DNA from: an uncultured Prevotella sp.
GTDB lineage: Bacteria > Bacteroidota > Bacteroidia > Bacteroidales > Bacteroidaceae
NCBI GenBank assembly: GCA_937892695.1
Contig: CALBJK010000258.1
Span: forward strand, 1-8,311
DNA length: 8,311 nt
Reading direction: 5' to 3'
A program made the position numbers and the translations under genes. The notes below the pieces were generated by a model that had not been told where the DNA came from, made no database searches, and worked only from the letters and a program-made list of their open reading frames with translations. Below, piece after piece: positions 1-5,712 of the stretch. Position 1 is the first letter of the stretch, and the number at the start of each line of letters is the position of its first letter.

Positions 1-36
1 AAAGACAGACAATACTATAGTCTGCTAATTTAAGGG

Positions 37-119
37 ATAATGCAAACGAGCGGCAAGAGAGCTTGCTCTGGGTTGTCCGAGTGCAGCTTATCTTGTGCAA
101 AGATAGTGCAAATGAGTGG
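37..119. repeat. Imperfect 17-nt direct repeat pair
   Basis: ATAATGCAAACGAGCGG (37-53) and ATAGTGCAAATGAGTGG (103-119) match at 14 of 17 positions and start 66 bp apart. A third, shorter TGCAAAGATA lies at 96-105. I recall TGCAAA-rich strings of this kind in Prevotella-type promoter regions, but that is from memory. They may be copies of a promoter or regulator element rather than a mobile repeat. Confidence 0.4.
98..105 (-). promoter_or_regulatory. Leftward promoter-like -7 box
   Basis: The minus strand reads TATCTTTG, an exact fit to the Bacteroidetes TAnnTTTG -7 element. No clean TTTG -33 lies 19-21 bp upstream. The box points towards base 1, so it would drive a minus-strand gene beginning outside the window. 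It also sits in a short inverted repeat (TATCTT and AAGATA), so the match may be partly a by-product of that symmetry. Confidence 0.35.
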
Positions 120-131
120 AATAAAGAATTA

Positions 132-210
132 TTTCCAAGGTTTTTATTACGGAAGGAAAGCCCTTCCTACATATTAAAGCCCGTCTTCCGAAAAGCAGCT
201 TGCTTGGAAA
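132..210. repeat. Inverted repeat enclosing a hairpin, 3' of hemolysin III gene
   Basis: TTTCCAAG (132-139) is the exact reverse complement of CTTGGAAA (203-210). Inside lies a 6-bp stem, GGAAGG (151-156) and CCTTCC (162-167), with a 5-nt loop. The structure follows the stop codon of the minus-strand gene by about 10 bases, so it could stabilise or end that mRNA. No T-run follows either stem in that direction, so a standard intrinsic terminator is not supported. Confidence 0.3.
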
Positions 211-219
211 AAACGCAGA

Positions 220-873
220 TTATCCAAGATAGCGCACAAGAATGTCCCATACGGCAATGATGTGGCACACCGAACCGAGGAGAACGAAGAAATGGAACAC
301 TGTGTGCATGTAGCGTCGGCGGTTGATGCAATAGAACACGGCTCCGGTGACATAGCTCACGCCTTCGGCCACAATCCATCCTACTGTGCTGCCGCTGACA
401 CATGCCGTCAAGGGGCCGAAAGCCACAAGAATACTCATGCCCATCGCCACGAAGCAAACAGTTTCGACACGGCTGTGGTCGCTCAGACGGGTAAGGCTCA
501 CAGCTGTTCCGGCTATGGCCGTAGCCCACACAAAACCGAACAACGCCCATCCCCATGCACCATAGTCGCGTAGGGCGATGAGAGTTATGGGCGAATAGGA
601 ACCTGCTATGTGCCAGTAGATTGCCGCATGATCCCATCGGCGCAACCGTTCTTTCCACACCGACCACGCACTGAGCGAATGGTAGACCGTGGACGCTGTA
701 TAGGAACCGAGCATTCCGAAGAGGTAGAGCGCGATGCCTGCTGTCGCCCATGGGTTGTCGGCACGTAAGCACCACACGAGAAACACAGTGCCGACAACCA
801 CGCCGAGAACAATGCCGCCGGCGTGTGACCAGGCATTCCAAAGCTCCTCTTTATGATTAAAGAATATTTTCAC
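220..873 (-). CDS. Hemolysin III / PAQR-family membrane protein (TrhA/YqfA-like)
   Basis: A 217-aa integral membrane protein of the hemolysin III family, the bacterial branch of the PAQR superfamily, which is usually 200-220 aa. Seven hydrophobic segments can be drawn. The family's metal-site and core residues are present: an E-x-x-N-x-x-x-H-x-x-G start (residues 10-19), S61-x-x-Y-H65, D81-H82 followed by IAGSYSP (89-95), and a C-terminal H190, H194, H204 pattern. In the PAQR family these His/Asp residues bind zinc. Bacterial members have been linked to membrane-fluidity or lipid homeostasis; the hemolysin name is historical. The start chosen is a GTG at 873, since no in-frame ATG lies between it and the upstream gene. 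It begins 37 bp after the kinase stop and has no recognisable promoter, so co-transcription with the kinase is likely. The precise function is not established. Confidence 0.88.
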   Translation of the reverse strand: MKIFFNHKEELWNAWSHAGGIVLGVVVGTVFLVWCLRADNPWATAGIALYLFGMLGSYTASTVYHSLSAWSVWKERLRRWDHAAIYWHIAGSYSPITLIALRDYGAWGWALFGFVWATAIAGTAVSLTRLSDHSRVETVCFVAMGMSILVAFGPLTACVSGSTVGWIVAEGVSYVTGAVFYCINRRRYMHTVFHFFVLLGSVCHIIAVWDILVRYLG

Positions 874-910
874 GCTGTCGCTAATGTCATACTGTTCTTG
901 AAAACAGTGG

Positions 911-2572
911 TCAATACTCGAACGAGCTTCCTCCCAGAAACTCGCGCAGGAGCGATGTCGGGGGCAGAGTGTCGTAGCTTACCGACGCAAAATACTTCAA
1001 GAATTTGTGAAGCCTGTATGCCTCGGCGTATTCTTCACAGTTCTCCGGCACCTGTTCGAGCAGAGGAATGGCCTGAGGCTTGATGACTGCCAGCTCATAA
1101 ATCATGGCTGTATTGAACATCACGTCGGCGTTCTCCTGATAAGGGAAAATCCATTTGTTCTCCCCTGCCCTCACGCTCGGCCACCGGCGTATAGTCTCAC
1201 GAGCCGAACAGCCACGGTATTTATAGTCGCGGATGATACGGCGCAACAGACGGTTGTCGGTCGTGGGGATGTAGTTGTGGTTGTCGAGCAGAATAGTGGT
1301 CAGAGCCGACGCATAGACACGGAACTTCTGTTCTTCGGGAATGGCGGCCGTCAGTTCGGGGTTGAGCGCATGTATGCCCTCTACCACGAGCACGTCGTTT
1401 GGACGCATACGCATCCTCCGCCCGCTGTGCTCGCTGCGTCCGGCGGTGAAATTATAGCGCGGCAGCTCCACCTCGTCGCCCCTGAAGAGAGCCGCGAGCT
1501 GTTCGTTGAGCAGCGGAATGTTAAGGGCTCGTACGTTCTCGTAGTCGTATTCGCCCTTCTCGTCGCGCGGTGTCAGCTCACGGTCTACAAAGTAGTCGTC
1601 GAGCGATATGGGCACGGGTCGTATGCCGTTGGTGAGCAACTGTATCGACAACCGCTTGCACGTAGTGGTCTTGCCGCTCGACGACGGACCGGCAATGAGC
1701 ACCATCTTCACGCCCTTCCGGGCAGCAATCTCGTCGGCTATGCGGGCTATCTTCTTCTCCTGCAGAGCCTCTGACACGTTGATTATGTCGTTGGCCTGAC
1801 CTTCGGCGACGGCTTTGTTGAACGTCCCTACAGTCGTTATGCCGAGCAGGTCCTGCCACCGGTGGTGTTCGAGAAATATCTCGAACATCTTGTCCTGACG
1901 CGTCAGTTCGCCGAGCCGCGACGGGTCGGTGAGCGAAGGTATGCGCAGCAACAGCCCTTCGTAGTATTTCTCCAGCCCGAACAGATGGAGTTCGGACGTA
2001 TTGGTGAGCATCGTTCCGTAGAAATAGTCGGCAAATCCGTCGAGGTCGTAGTAGGTAGTGTATAGCGAACCCGATGTCTGGAGCAGCAGCACCTTAGAGA
2101 TCGACCCGCTCCGGGTGAACATCTTCACGGCATCTTCAGTCGGCACTTCGTGTCTTCGGATAGGTATCTTGGCGGCTATTATCTCCTCCATCCGTGTACG
2201 CAGAGCCTTTACGTCTTCCCCGGTGACAGCCCTCCCTATGCGCAGGTCGCAGTAGTAGCCGTTGCTCACCGGTATGTCTATTACGACATGCCCTTGAGGG
2301 TAGAGGTCGTGCACGGCCTTGCACAGTACGAAAAACAGGCTGCGCGTGTAGGCCCGCGAACCGGAAGGAGAGTACAGGTCGAGAAACTCCACATCCTTGT
2401 TGTGATAGAGGCGGTAGTGCATTCCTTCCACCTTGTTATTGACCTTCGCACTCACCGGACCGTAAGGCATCCGGATATTTAGTTGGGAGAAAATGTCAGA
2501 AAGTGTGCTGCCCATTTCTGCCGTTAAAGTTTTTTTGTTATTTTTGCAACGTATTTGTAACACTTGTTTCAT
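911..2572 (-). CDS. Nucleoside (uridine) kinase-like protein with N-terminal TGS/threonyl-tRNA-synthetase-like domain
   Basis: A 553-aa two-part protein. The N-terminal ~60 residues resemble a TGS domain, and residues up to ~230 resemble the second accessory region of threonyl-tRNA synthetase. The C-terminal part is a phosphoribulokinase/uridine kinase P-loop domain: Walker A GPSSSGKTT at residues 295-303, SLDDYF at 323-328 in the position of the uridine kinase catalytic/base-binding aspartate, and VVEGIHALNPEL in the middle of the domain. This architecture is a known family in Bacteroidetes and Firmicutes, generally annotated as nucleoside kinase. The expected reaction is ATP-dependent phosphorylation of a nucleoside such as uridine or cytidine, but the true substrate is not shown here. 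An ATG at 2572 is preferred over 2581. The frame stays open to an ATG at 2659, but that lies upstream of the promoter, so it is unlikely to be used. It is the first gene of a pair with the hemolysin III gene. Confidence 0.88.
   Translation of the reverse strand: MKQVLQIRCKNNKKTLTAEMGSTLSDIFSQLNIRMPYGPVSAKVNNKVEGMHYRLYHNKDVEFLDLYSPSGSRAYTRSLFFVLCKAVHDLYPQGHVVIDIPVSNGYYCDLRIGRAVTGEDVKALRTRMEEIIAAKIPIRRHEVPTEDAVKMFTRSGSISKVLLLQTSGSLYTTYYDLDGFADYFYGTMLTNTSELHLFGLEKYYEGLLLRIPSLTDPSRLGELTRQDKMFEIFLEHHRWQDLLGITTVGTFNKAVAEGQANDIINVSEALQEKKIARIADEIAARKGVKMVLIAGPSSSGKTTTCKRLSIQLLTNGIRPVPISLDDYFVDRELTPRDEKGEYDYENVRALNIPLLNEQLAALFRGDEVELPRYNFTAGRSEHSGRRMRMRPNDVLVVEGIHALNPELTAAIPEEQKFRVYASALTTILLDNHNYIPTTDNRLLRRIIRDYKYRGCSARETIRRWPSVRAGENKWIFPYQENADVMFNTAMIYELAVIKPQAIPLLEQVPENCEEYAEAYRLHKFLKYFASVSYDTLPPTSLLREFLGGSSFEY
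2515..2546 (+). promoter_or_regulatory. Possible promoter for the Na/Pi cotransporter
   Basis: TATTTTTG at 2539-2546 fits the TAnnTTTG -7 consensus, with TTTC 20 bp upstream (2515-2518), one base off the TTTG -33 element. Transcription would start near 2552, giving a leader of about 120 nt. The site lies inside the first codons of the divergently transcribed kinase, so the two transcripts would overlap by about 20 bases at the kinase start. The region is very T-rich, so a chance match is possible. Confidence 0.35.
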
Positions 2573-2609
2573 AGCGTTCATGGATTGTGGTCGATAAACA
2601 TTTGCGCTG

Positions 2610-2642
2610 TAAAGATAACGATAAAAATCAAGACAATACAAA
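2610..2642 (-). promoter_or_regulatory. Promoter of the kinase-hemolysin III pair
   Basis: The minus strand shows TTTG (2642-2639), 21 bp, then TATCTTTA (2617-2610), one base from the Bacteroidetes TTTG...TAnnTTTG pattern. A start site near 2602 leaves a leader of about 30 nt before the ATG at 2572, which fits well. A second exact box, TATGTTTG (2660-2653), lies further upstream but lacks a -33 match. Both sites rule against the upstream ATG at 2659. Confidence 0.55.
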
Positions 2643-2670
2643 GACCGTTGTACAAACATAACATTTCAAT

Positions 2671-4374
2671 ATGGGCTCACCAGACTATTTAAGTATTTTT
2701 TTTAAGATTATCGGTTCGTTAGCTCTTCTGATCTACGGCATGAAGGTCATGAGCGAAGCCCTTCAGAAGATGGCCGGCTCGCAGCTGCGCCACATCCTCG
2801 GGGCTATGACCACCAACCGTTTCACCGGTCTGCTCACCGGAACGTTCATAACAAGTGCAGTGCAGTCGTCGTCGGCCACGACAGTAATGACAGTTTCGTT
2901 TGTCAACGCCGGACTGCTTACCCTCGCCCAGGCCATATCGGTAATCATGGGTGCCAACATCGGCACCACGCTGACGGCATGGATTATGAGTCTGGGCTTC
3001 TCGGTCGACCTGGGCAAAGTGGTCTTCCCCACATTCATCGTCGGCATCATCCTTATCTATTCGAGGCGTTACCGTTATATAGGAGACTTCCTGTTCGGTA
3101 TCGCCTTTATGTTTTTCAGTCTGGTGCTGCTCAGTTCGGCCGGTGCCGACCTGAAGCTCGACCAGAGTCCAGAGCTTATAGACTTCTTCCGGTCGTTCGA
3201 CACAGGCAGCTATCTCACCATCCTTGTCTTTCTTGCCATAGGAACCGTCATCACCTGCATAGTGCAATCGTCGGCAGCCGTGATGGCCATAACCATCCTG
3301 CTGTGCTCCACCGGCGTGCTGCCCATCTATCTGGGCATAGCTCTGGTGATGGGCGAAAACATCGGAACCACCATCACCGCCAACCTTGCCGCCCTCGGAG
3401 CCAACACCCAAGCCCGCCGCGCCGCCCTGGCCCACCTTATGTTCAATGTCTTCGGTGTGATTTGGGTGCTGTGCCTGTTCTATCCTTTCGTCAACAAGGT
3501 GTGCTCGATGGTGGGCTACGACCCGTCTTCGGCTCATGCCTCACCACAGCGGCTGTCGGTGGTGCTGGCTGCTTTCCACACCTCTTTTAATGTATGCAAT
3601 ACGGCCTTGCTGATATGGTTCATACCACAGATGGAGCGCATCGTATGCCGTATGATAAAGCCGAGCCGACGCGACGAGGAAGAAGACTTCCGTCTGCGCT
3701 TCATCAGTTCGGGCATCATGCAGACACCCGAGCTGTCGGTGCTCGAAGCCCAAAAGGAGATAACATCGTTCGCCGAACGCATACAGCGCATGTTCGGAAT
3801 GGTGCGCGACCTGCTCGGCACGACCGACGAGTCGGCCTATATCAAGCTCTACGCCCGCATCGAAAAATACGAGAGCATTGCCGACAACATGGAAATAGAA
3901 ATAGCCAAATATCTCGACAGCGTGAGCGACGCCCATCTGAGCGACGAGACCAAGGCAAAGATACGTGCCATGCTGCGCGAGATTTCCGAGATAGAGAGCA
4001 TCGGCGACAGCTGCTACAACATCGCCCGGACAATCAACCGCAAGCGCAAAGGCAAGGAGGACTTCACTGAAGAGCAGTATGAGCACATCCACCAGATGTT
4101 CGAACTGACCGACGACAGTCTCACCCAGATGAACGTACTGCTTTCCGGACGGCGCGACAATTTCGACGCCAACCGCTCGTTCAACATCGAGAACGAGATA
4201 AACAACTACCGCTCCCAGCTGCGCAGCCAGAACATCAACGACATCAACGACCACAAGTACACCTACGCCATCGGTACGATGTACATCGACGTGATAGGCG
4301 AGTGCGAAAAGCTCGGCGACTATGTCATAAATGTCGTCGAGGCTCGTATGGGTACACGTCAGAAGAATTCGTGA
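2671..4374 (+). CDS. Na/Pi cotransporter family protein with PhoU-like C-terminal domain
   Basis: A 567-aa inner-membrane protein of the Na+/phosphate cotransporter II family (PF02690; NptA/YjbB-like). The family's internal duplication is clear: repeat 1 has QSSSATT (65-71) and GANIGTT (94-100), and repeat 2 has QSSAAV (199-204) and GENIGTT (228-234). These QSS motifs form the ion and phosphate site in the eukaryotic SLC34 relatives. The membrane part ends near residue 325. It is followed by a charged helical PhoU-like region (about 350-560) rich in E/K/R, as in the longer bacterial members. The expected role is sodium-driven phosphate movement across the inner membrane, and the PhoU-like tail may control it. 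Uptake versus efflux cannot be told from sequence. The ATG at 2671 follows an A/T-rich leader, and the gene is divergent from the kinase. It appears monocistronic, since strong hairpins follow about 55 and 92 bp after the stop. Confidence 0.93.
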   Translation: MGSPDYLSIFFKIIGSLALLIYGMKVMSEALQKMAGSQLRHILGAMTTNRFTGLLTGTFITSAVQSSSATTVMTVSFVNAGLLTLAQAISVIMGANIGTTLTAWIMSLGFSVDLGKVVFPTFIVGIILIYSRRYRYIGDFLFGIAFMFFSLVLLSSAGADLKLDQSPELIDFFRSFDTGSYLTILVFLAIGTVITCIVQSSAAVMAITILLCSTGVLPIYLGIALVMGENIGTTITANLAALGANTQARRAALAHLMFNVFGVIWVLCLFYPFVNKVCSMVGYDPSSAHASPQRLSVVLAAFHTSFNVCNTALLIWFIPQMERIVCRMIKPSRRDEEEDFRLRFISSGIMQTPELSVLEAQKEITSFAERIQRMFGMVRDLLGTTDESAYIKLYARIEKYESIADNMEIEIAKYLDSVSDAHLSDETKAKIRAMLREISEIESIGDSCYNIARTINRKRKGKEDFTEEQYEHIHQMFELTDDSLTQMNVLLSGRRDNFDANRSFNIENEINNYRSQLRSQNINDINDHKYTYAIGTMYIDVIGECEKLGDYVINVVEARMGTRQKNS

Positions 4375-4424
4375 TTATATAAAACAGAAAGAATACATGC
4401 TTACAATCTGTAAGCACCCACAAG

Positions 4425-4445
4425 AAAAAGCCCTTCGAAAGGGCT
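4425..4445 (-). terminator. Hairpin terminator for the leftward DoxX transcript
   Basis: AGCCCTT (4429-4435) pairs with AAGGGCT (4439-4445) around a CGA loop. Read on the minus strand, the 7-bp stem runs straight into TTTTT (4429-4425), as in an intrinsic terminator. On the plus strand no T-run follows. It would stop transcripts arriving from DoxX about 230 bp upstream, although the longer hairpin at 4466-4501 would be met first. Confidence 0.5.
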
Positions 4446-4465
4446 GACAAATTCGTTTGTTTTGC

Positions 4466-4501
4466 AAAAGGGGCGTTTCAAGATTCTGAAACGCCCCTTT
4501 T
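4466..4501. terminator. Strong bidirectional intrinsic terminator
   Basis: A perfect 15-bp inverted repeat: the left arm 4466-4480 begins AAAAGGGGCG, the loop is AGATTC (4481-4486), and the right arm 4487-4501 ends CGCCCCTTTT. The arms' own A and T tracts supply a U-tail in either direction. It lies between the convergent Na/Pi cotransporter and DoxX genes, which fits shared termination of both transcripts. Confidence 0.85.
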
Positions 4502-4506
4502 CACGT

Positions 4507-4549
4507 TCCAATATGCGGCATATTAGAAGCTAAAATGCGGCATATTGGA
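4507..4549. repeat. Paired 12-nt repeat nested in a 10-bp inverted repeat
   Basis: ATGCGGCATATT occurs at 4513-4524 and 4535-4546, exactly 22 bp apart. The first copy extends to a near-perfect palindrome, AATATGC-G-GCATATT (4510-4524). The whole unit is also bounded by TCCAATATGC (4507-4516) and GCATATTGGA (4540-4549), exact reverse complements. It lies directly after the bidirectional terminator in non-coding DNA. It could be a protein-binding site or a short intergenic repeat; no function is assigned. Confidence 0.55.
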
Positions 4550-4595
4550 GCACAGAAACGGTCGTTTTGCAATACGTTGATAATCAAACAGTTGC

Positions 4596-4664
4596 AAGAC
4601 AGCCTTAGACTGACAATTTTGTCAGTTACAGATTGAAAGCAGAATTGAGGATTTGGGCTGTCTT
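4596..4664. repeat. Nested inverted repeats around an 18-bp palindrome
   Basis: ACTGACAATTTTGTCAGT (4609-4626) is a dyad with 8-bp perfect arms and a TT centre. It is enclosed by AAGACAGCC (4596-4604) and GGCTGTCTT (4656-4664), 9-bp exact reverse complements. The unit lies 11 bp beyond the DoxX stop codon. It could be an operator-like site, part of the DoxX 3' untranslated region, or a small repeat element. Confidence 0.5.
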
Positions 4665-4675
4665 TCCAACAACAT

Positions 4676-5116
4676 TTACCTCACAGTCCTGTCCTTCTCT
4701 GCCAGACGACGGCCGATGACGGCATCGACCGAAAACAGCCCAGGGCCTGCGATGTAGAGCAGGACGAACGTCAGAAGATAGACAAAGGCCAGCTCGCCCT
4801 CAGCAATGCTGCACTGATGGATGAAGAGGAAAGCCACGACCATCGTGACAATCATCGGAATCATACTCAGACGGTACAGGAAACCTGCGATGAAGGCTAT
4901 CGGGCAGAACAGTTCGCCGAAAATAGCCAGACAGAGCGAGGCGTTGCTGCCAACGCCCAGCGGGTCGGGGAAGGTAGTCGACATGGCCGAATAGCCCATC
5001 AGTTTCTGGAAACCGTGGGTCATAAGCAGCAGACCCATGACTATGCGCATTGCCAACAGGAGGAGCGAATAGCTGCGTTCTCCGTATTTACTGGGGAAAA
5101 GAAACGATTTGATCAT
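4676..5116 (-). CDS. DoxX family membrane protein
   Basis: A 146-aa protein with four predicted membrane helices (roughly residues 17-36, 59-80, 83-103 and 108-125), the normal length and topology for DoxX (PF07681). Family-like features are the R24...H34-G35-x-x-K38 stretch in helix 1, E68 in helix 2, and the closing GPGLFSVDAVI (124-134), which matches the family's Gly-rich, Ser-Leu-Asp end motif. DoxX proteins are poorly understood; characterised relatives include a thiosulfate:quinone oxidoreductase subunit and a mycobacterial partner of superoxide dismutase, so an envelope redox or thiol role is possible but unproven. The ATG at 5116 follows an A-rich leader. No TAnnTTTG box lies between it and the upstream HMA gene, so read-through from that gene across the hairpin array is likely. 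Confidence 0.85.
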   Translation of the reverse strand: MIKSFLFPSKYGERSYSLLLLAMRIVMGLLLMTHGFQKLMGYSAMSTTFPDPLGVGSNASLCLAIFGELFCPIAFIAGFLYRLSMIPMIVTMVVAFLFIHQCSIAEGELAFVYLLTFVLLYIAGPGLFSVDAVIGRRLAEKDRTVR

Positions 5117-5169
5117 TGTTTTAATGTTTTGAATGTTATATGTTTGGAAAAGGTTACCGCATTACGCCT

Positions 5170-5321
5170 GGGAGACGCACCGGAGTGGCGTCTCTACTGT
5201 AGATGTCTGCGGGAGACGCACCGGAGTGGCGTCTCTACAGGTGGATGTCTGCGGGAGACGCACCGGAGTGGCATCTCTACTGTAGATGTCTGCGGGAGAC
5301 GCACCGGAGTGGCGTCTCTAC
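5170..5321. repeat. Four-copy hairpin repeat array
   Basis: Four copies of a 28-nt unit beginning GGGAGACGCACCGG and ending GCGTCTCTAC lie at 5170-5197, 5211-5238, 5253-5280 and 5294-5321. Each is a hairpin with GAGACGC and GCGTCTC arms and an inner AC/GT pair closing a CGGA loop. Linkers alternate between TGTAGATGTCTGC (13 nt, after copies 1 and 3) and AGGTGGATGTCTGC (14 nt, after copy 2; a variant follows copy 4). The array is therefore a duplicated ~83-bp dimer (5170-5252, 5253-5335). Copy 3 has one stem change, GCATCTC. The element resembles the GTAGAGACGC-type palindromic repeats dispersed through many Bacteroidetes and cyanobacterial genomes. It sits between the HMA stop and the DoxX start. 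Confidence 0.9.
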
Positions 5322-5343
5322 AGGTGGGTGGCATTATGTTTGT

Positions 5344-5673
5344 CTACATGTTGGGGCAGACCTCGTCGGGATTGCGTTTGATTTTCTCGCCGGGCTTTAC
5401 TACACGAGCCTTGTAGCCGAACTTGCCGAAACCGGCTTCTATCTTTGCCGGAGTTGTCTTGTCGGCATCATACTGGATGGTGACAGTCTGGTCGTCGATA
5501 CTCGTAACAATCTTCTTCACCCCACGCTCGAAGCGGATGTTGTCCTTCACTTTCTTCTCGCATTTGTCGCAGTGCATCTGCGGAGTTGTGGTAAACACCA
5601 CTGTCTTGATGTCCTTGCCCATGCCTGCGGCTGCGACGAGGAGCATAGAAATTGTAAGAACTAAACTTTTCAT
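5344..5673 (-). CDS. Secreted heavy-metal-associated (HMA) domain protein
   Basis: A 109-aa protein with an N-terminal signal peptide (K2, hydrophobic core about 4-16, likely cleavage near AAAGMG-K) and one HMA domain (PF00403, about residues 24-92). The metal motif is MHCDKC (33-38), with C35 and C38 as expected ligands for Cu(I) or another soft metal. The predicted beta-alpha-beta-beta-alpha-beta order is visible (VVFTTTPQMHC, helix KCEKKVKDNIRF, VKKIVTSIDDQTVTIQYD, helix AKIEAGFGKF). An extra cysteine near the end (C106 in EVCPNM) is unusual. The expected role is periplasmic metal binding or transfer. It is followed by DoxX on the same strand and preceded by a receptor-like fragment and a Cys-rich protein, which supports a metal-handling cluster. 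The ATG at 5673 has an A/T-rich leader. No promoter was found in the 39 bp upstream. Confidence 0.87.
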   Translation of the reverse strand: MKSLVLTISMLLVAAAGMGKDIKTVVFTTTPQMHCDKCEKKVKDNIRFERGVKKIVTSIDDQTVTIQYDADKTTPAKIEAGFGKFGYKARVVKPGEKIKRNPDEVCPNM

Positions 5674-5712
5674 AACTTTTTATTTTTAATGTTGATACTA
5701 CTTTTTATTGGA

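Larger units (their letters stand above)
1..219. other. Non-coding region left of the hemolysin III gene
   Basis: No convincing gene is visible on either strand. The stretch holds a 17-nt imperfect direct repeat, a leftward promoter-like box, and an inverted repeat enclosing a small hairpin, each listed separately. It lies downstream of the minus-strand hemolysin III gene, so it should contain that transcript's 3' end. No hairpin here is followed by a clear T-run in the minus direction, so the termination point is unclear. Confidence 0.6.

Noticed and set aside
167..841. A 224-codon minus-strand frame overlapping the hemolysin III gene
   Set aside because: It runs in another frame of the same gene, is Arg/Cys/His-rich, and lacks membrane segments, whereas the chosen frame has all PAQR motifs.
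1007..1774. A 255-codon plus-strand frame opposite the kinase
   Set aside because: It mirrors the kinase coding strand in a high-GC codon context and shows no recognisable domain.
2573..2659. N-terminal extension of the kinase to the upstream ATG
   Set aside because: The extra 29 residues are encoded across the promoter elements, and family members begin close to the MKQVLQIR segment.
2719..3537. A 272-codon open frame antisense to the Na/Pi cotransporter
   Set aside because: It is rich in His, Gly, Asp and Gln with no hydrophobic or domain pattern, and lies entirely opposite a gene with clear family motifs; it is a codon-bias shadow.
3541..4254. A 237-codon antisense frame opposite the PhoU-like region
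   Set aside because: Val/Leu/Ala-rich text is expected from the reverse complement of a charged helical region; no start context or motif was seen.
5170..5321. CRISPR array
   Set aside because: The 28-nt repeats are regularly placed, but the spacers are only 13-14 nt and nearly identical, and no cas genes are present.
4817..5664. Plus-strand frames with a periodic peptide (LRETHRSG-type units) across the hairpin array
   Set aside because: The periodicity comes from translating the 41/42-bp DNA repeat. The period alternates between 41 and 42, so the frame is not kept, and the frames are antisense to the DoxX and HMA genes.
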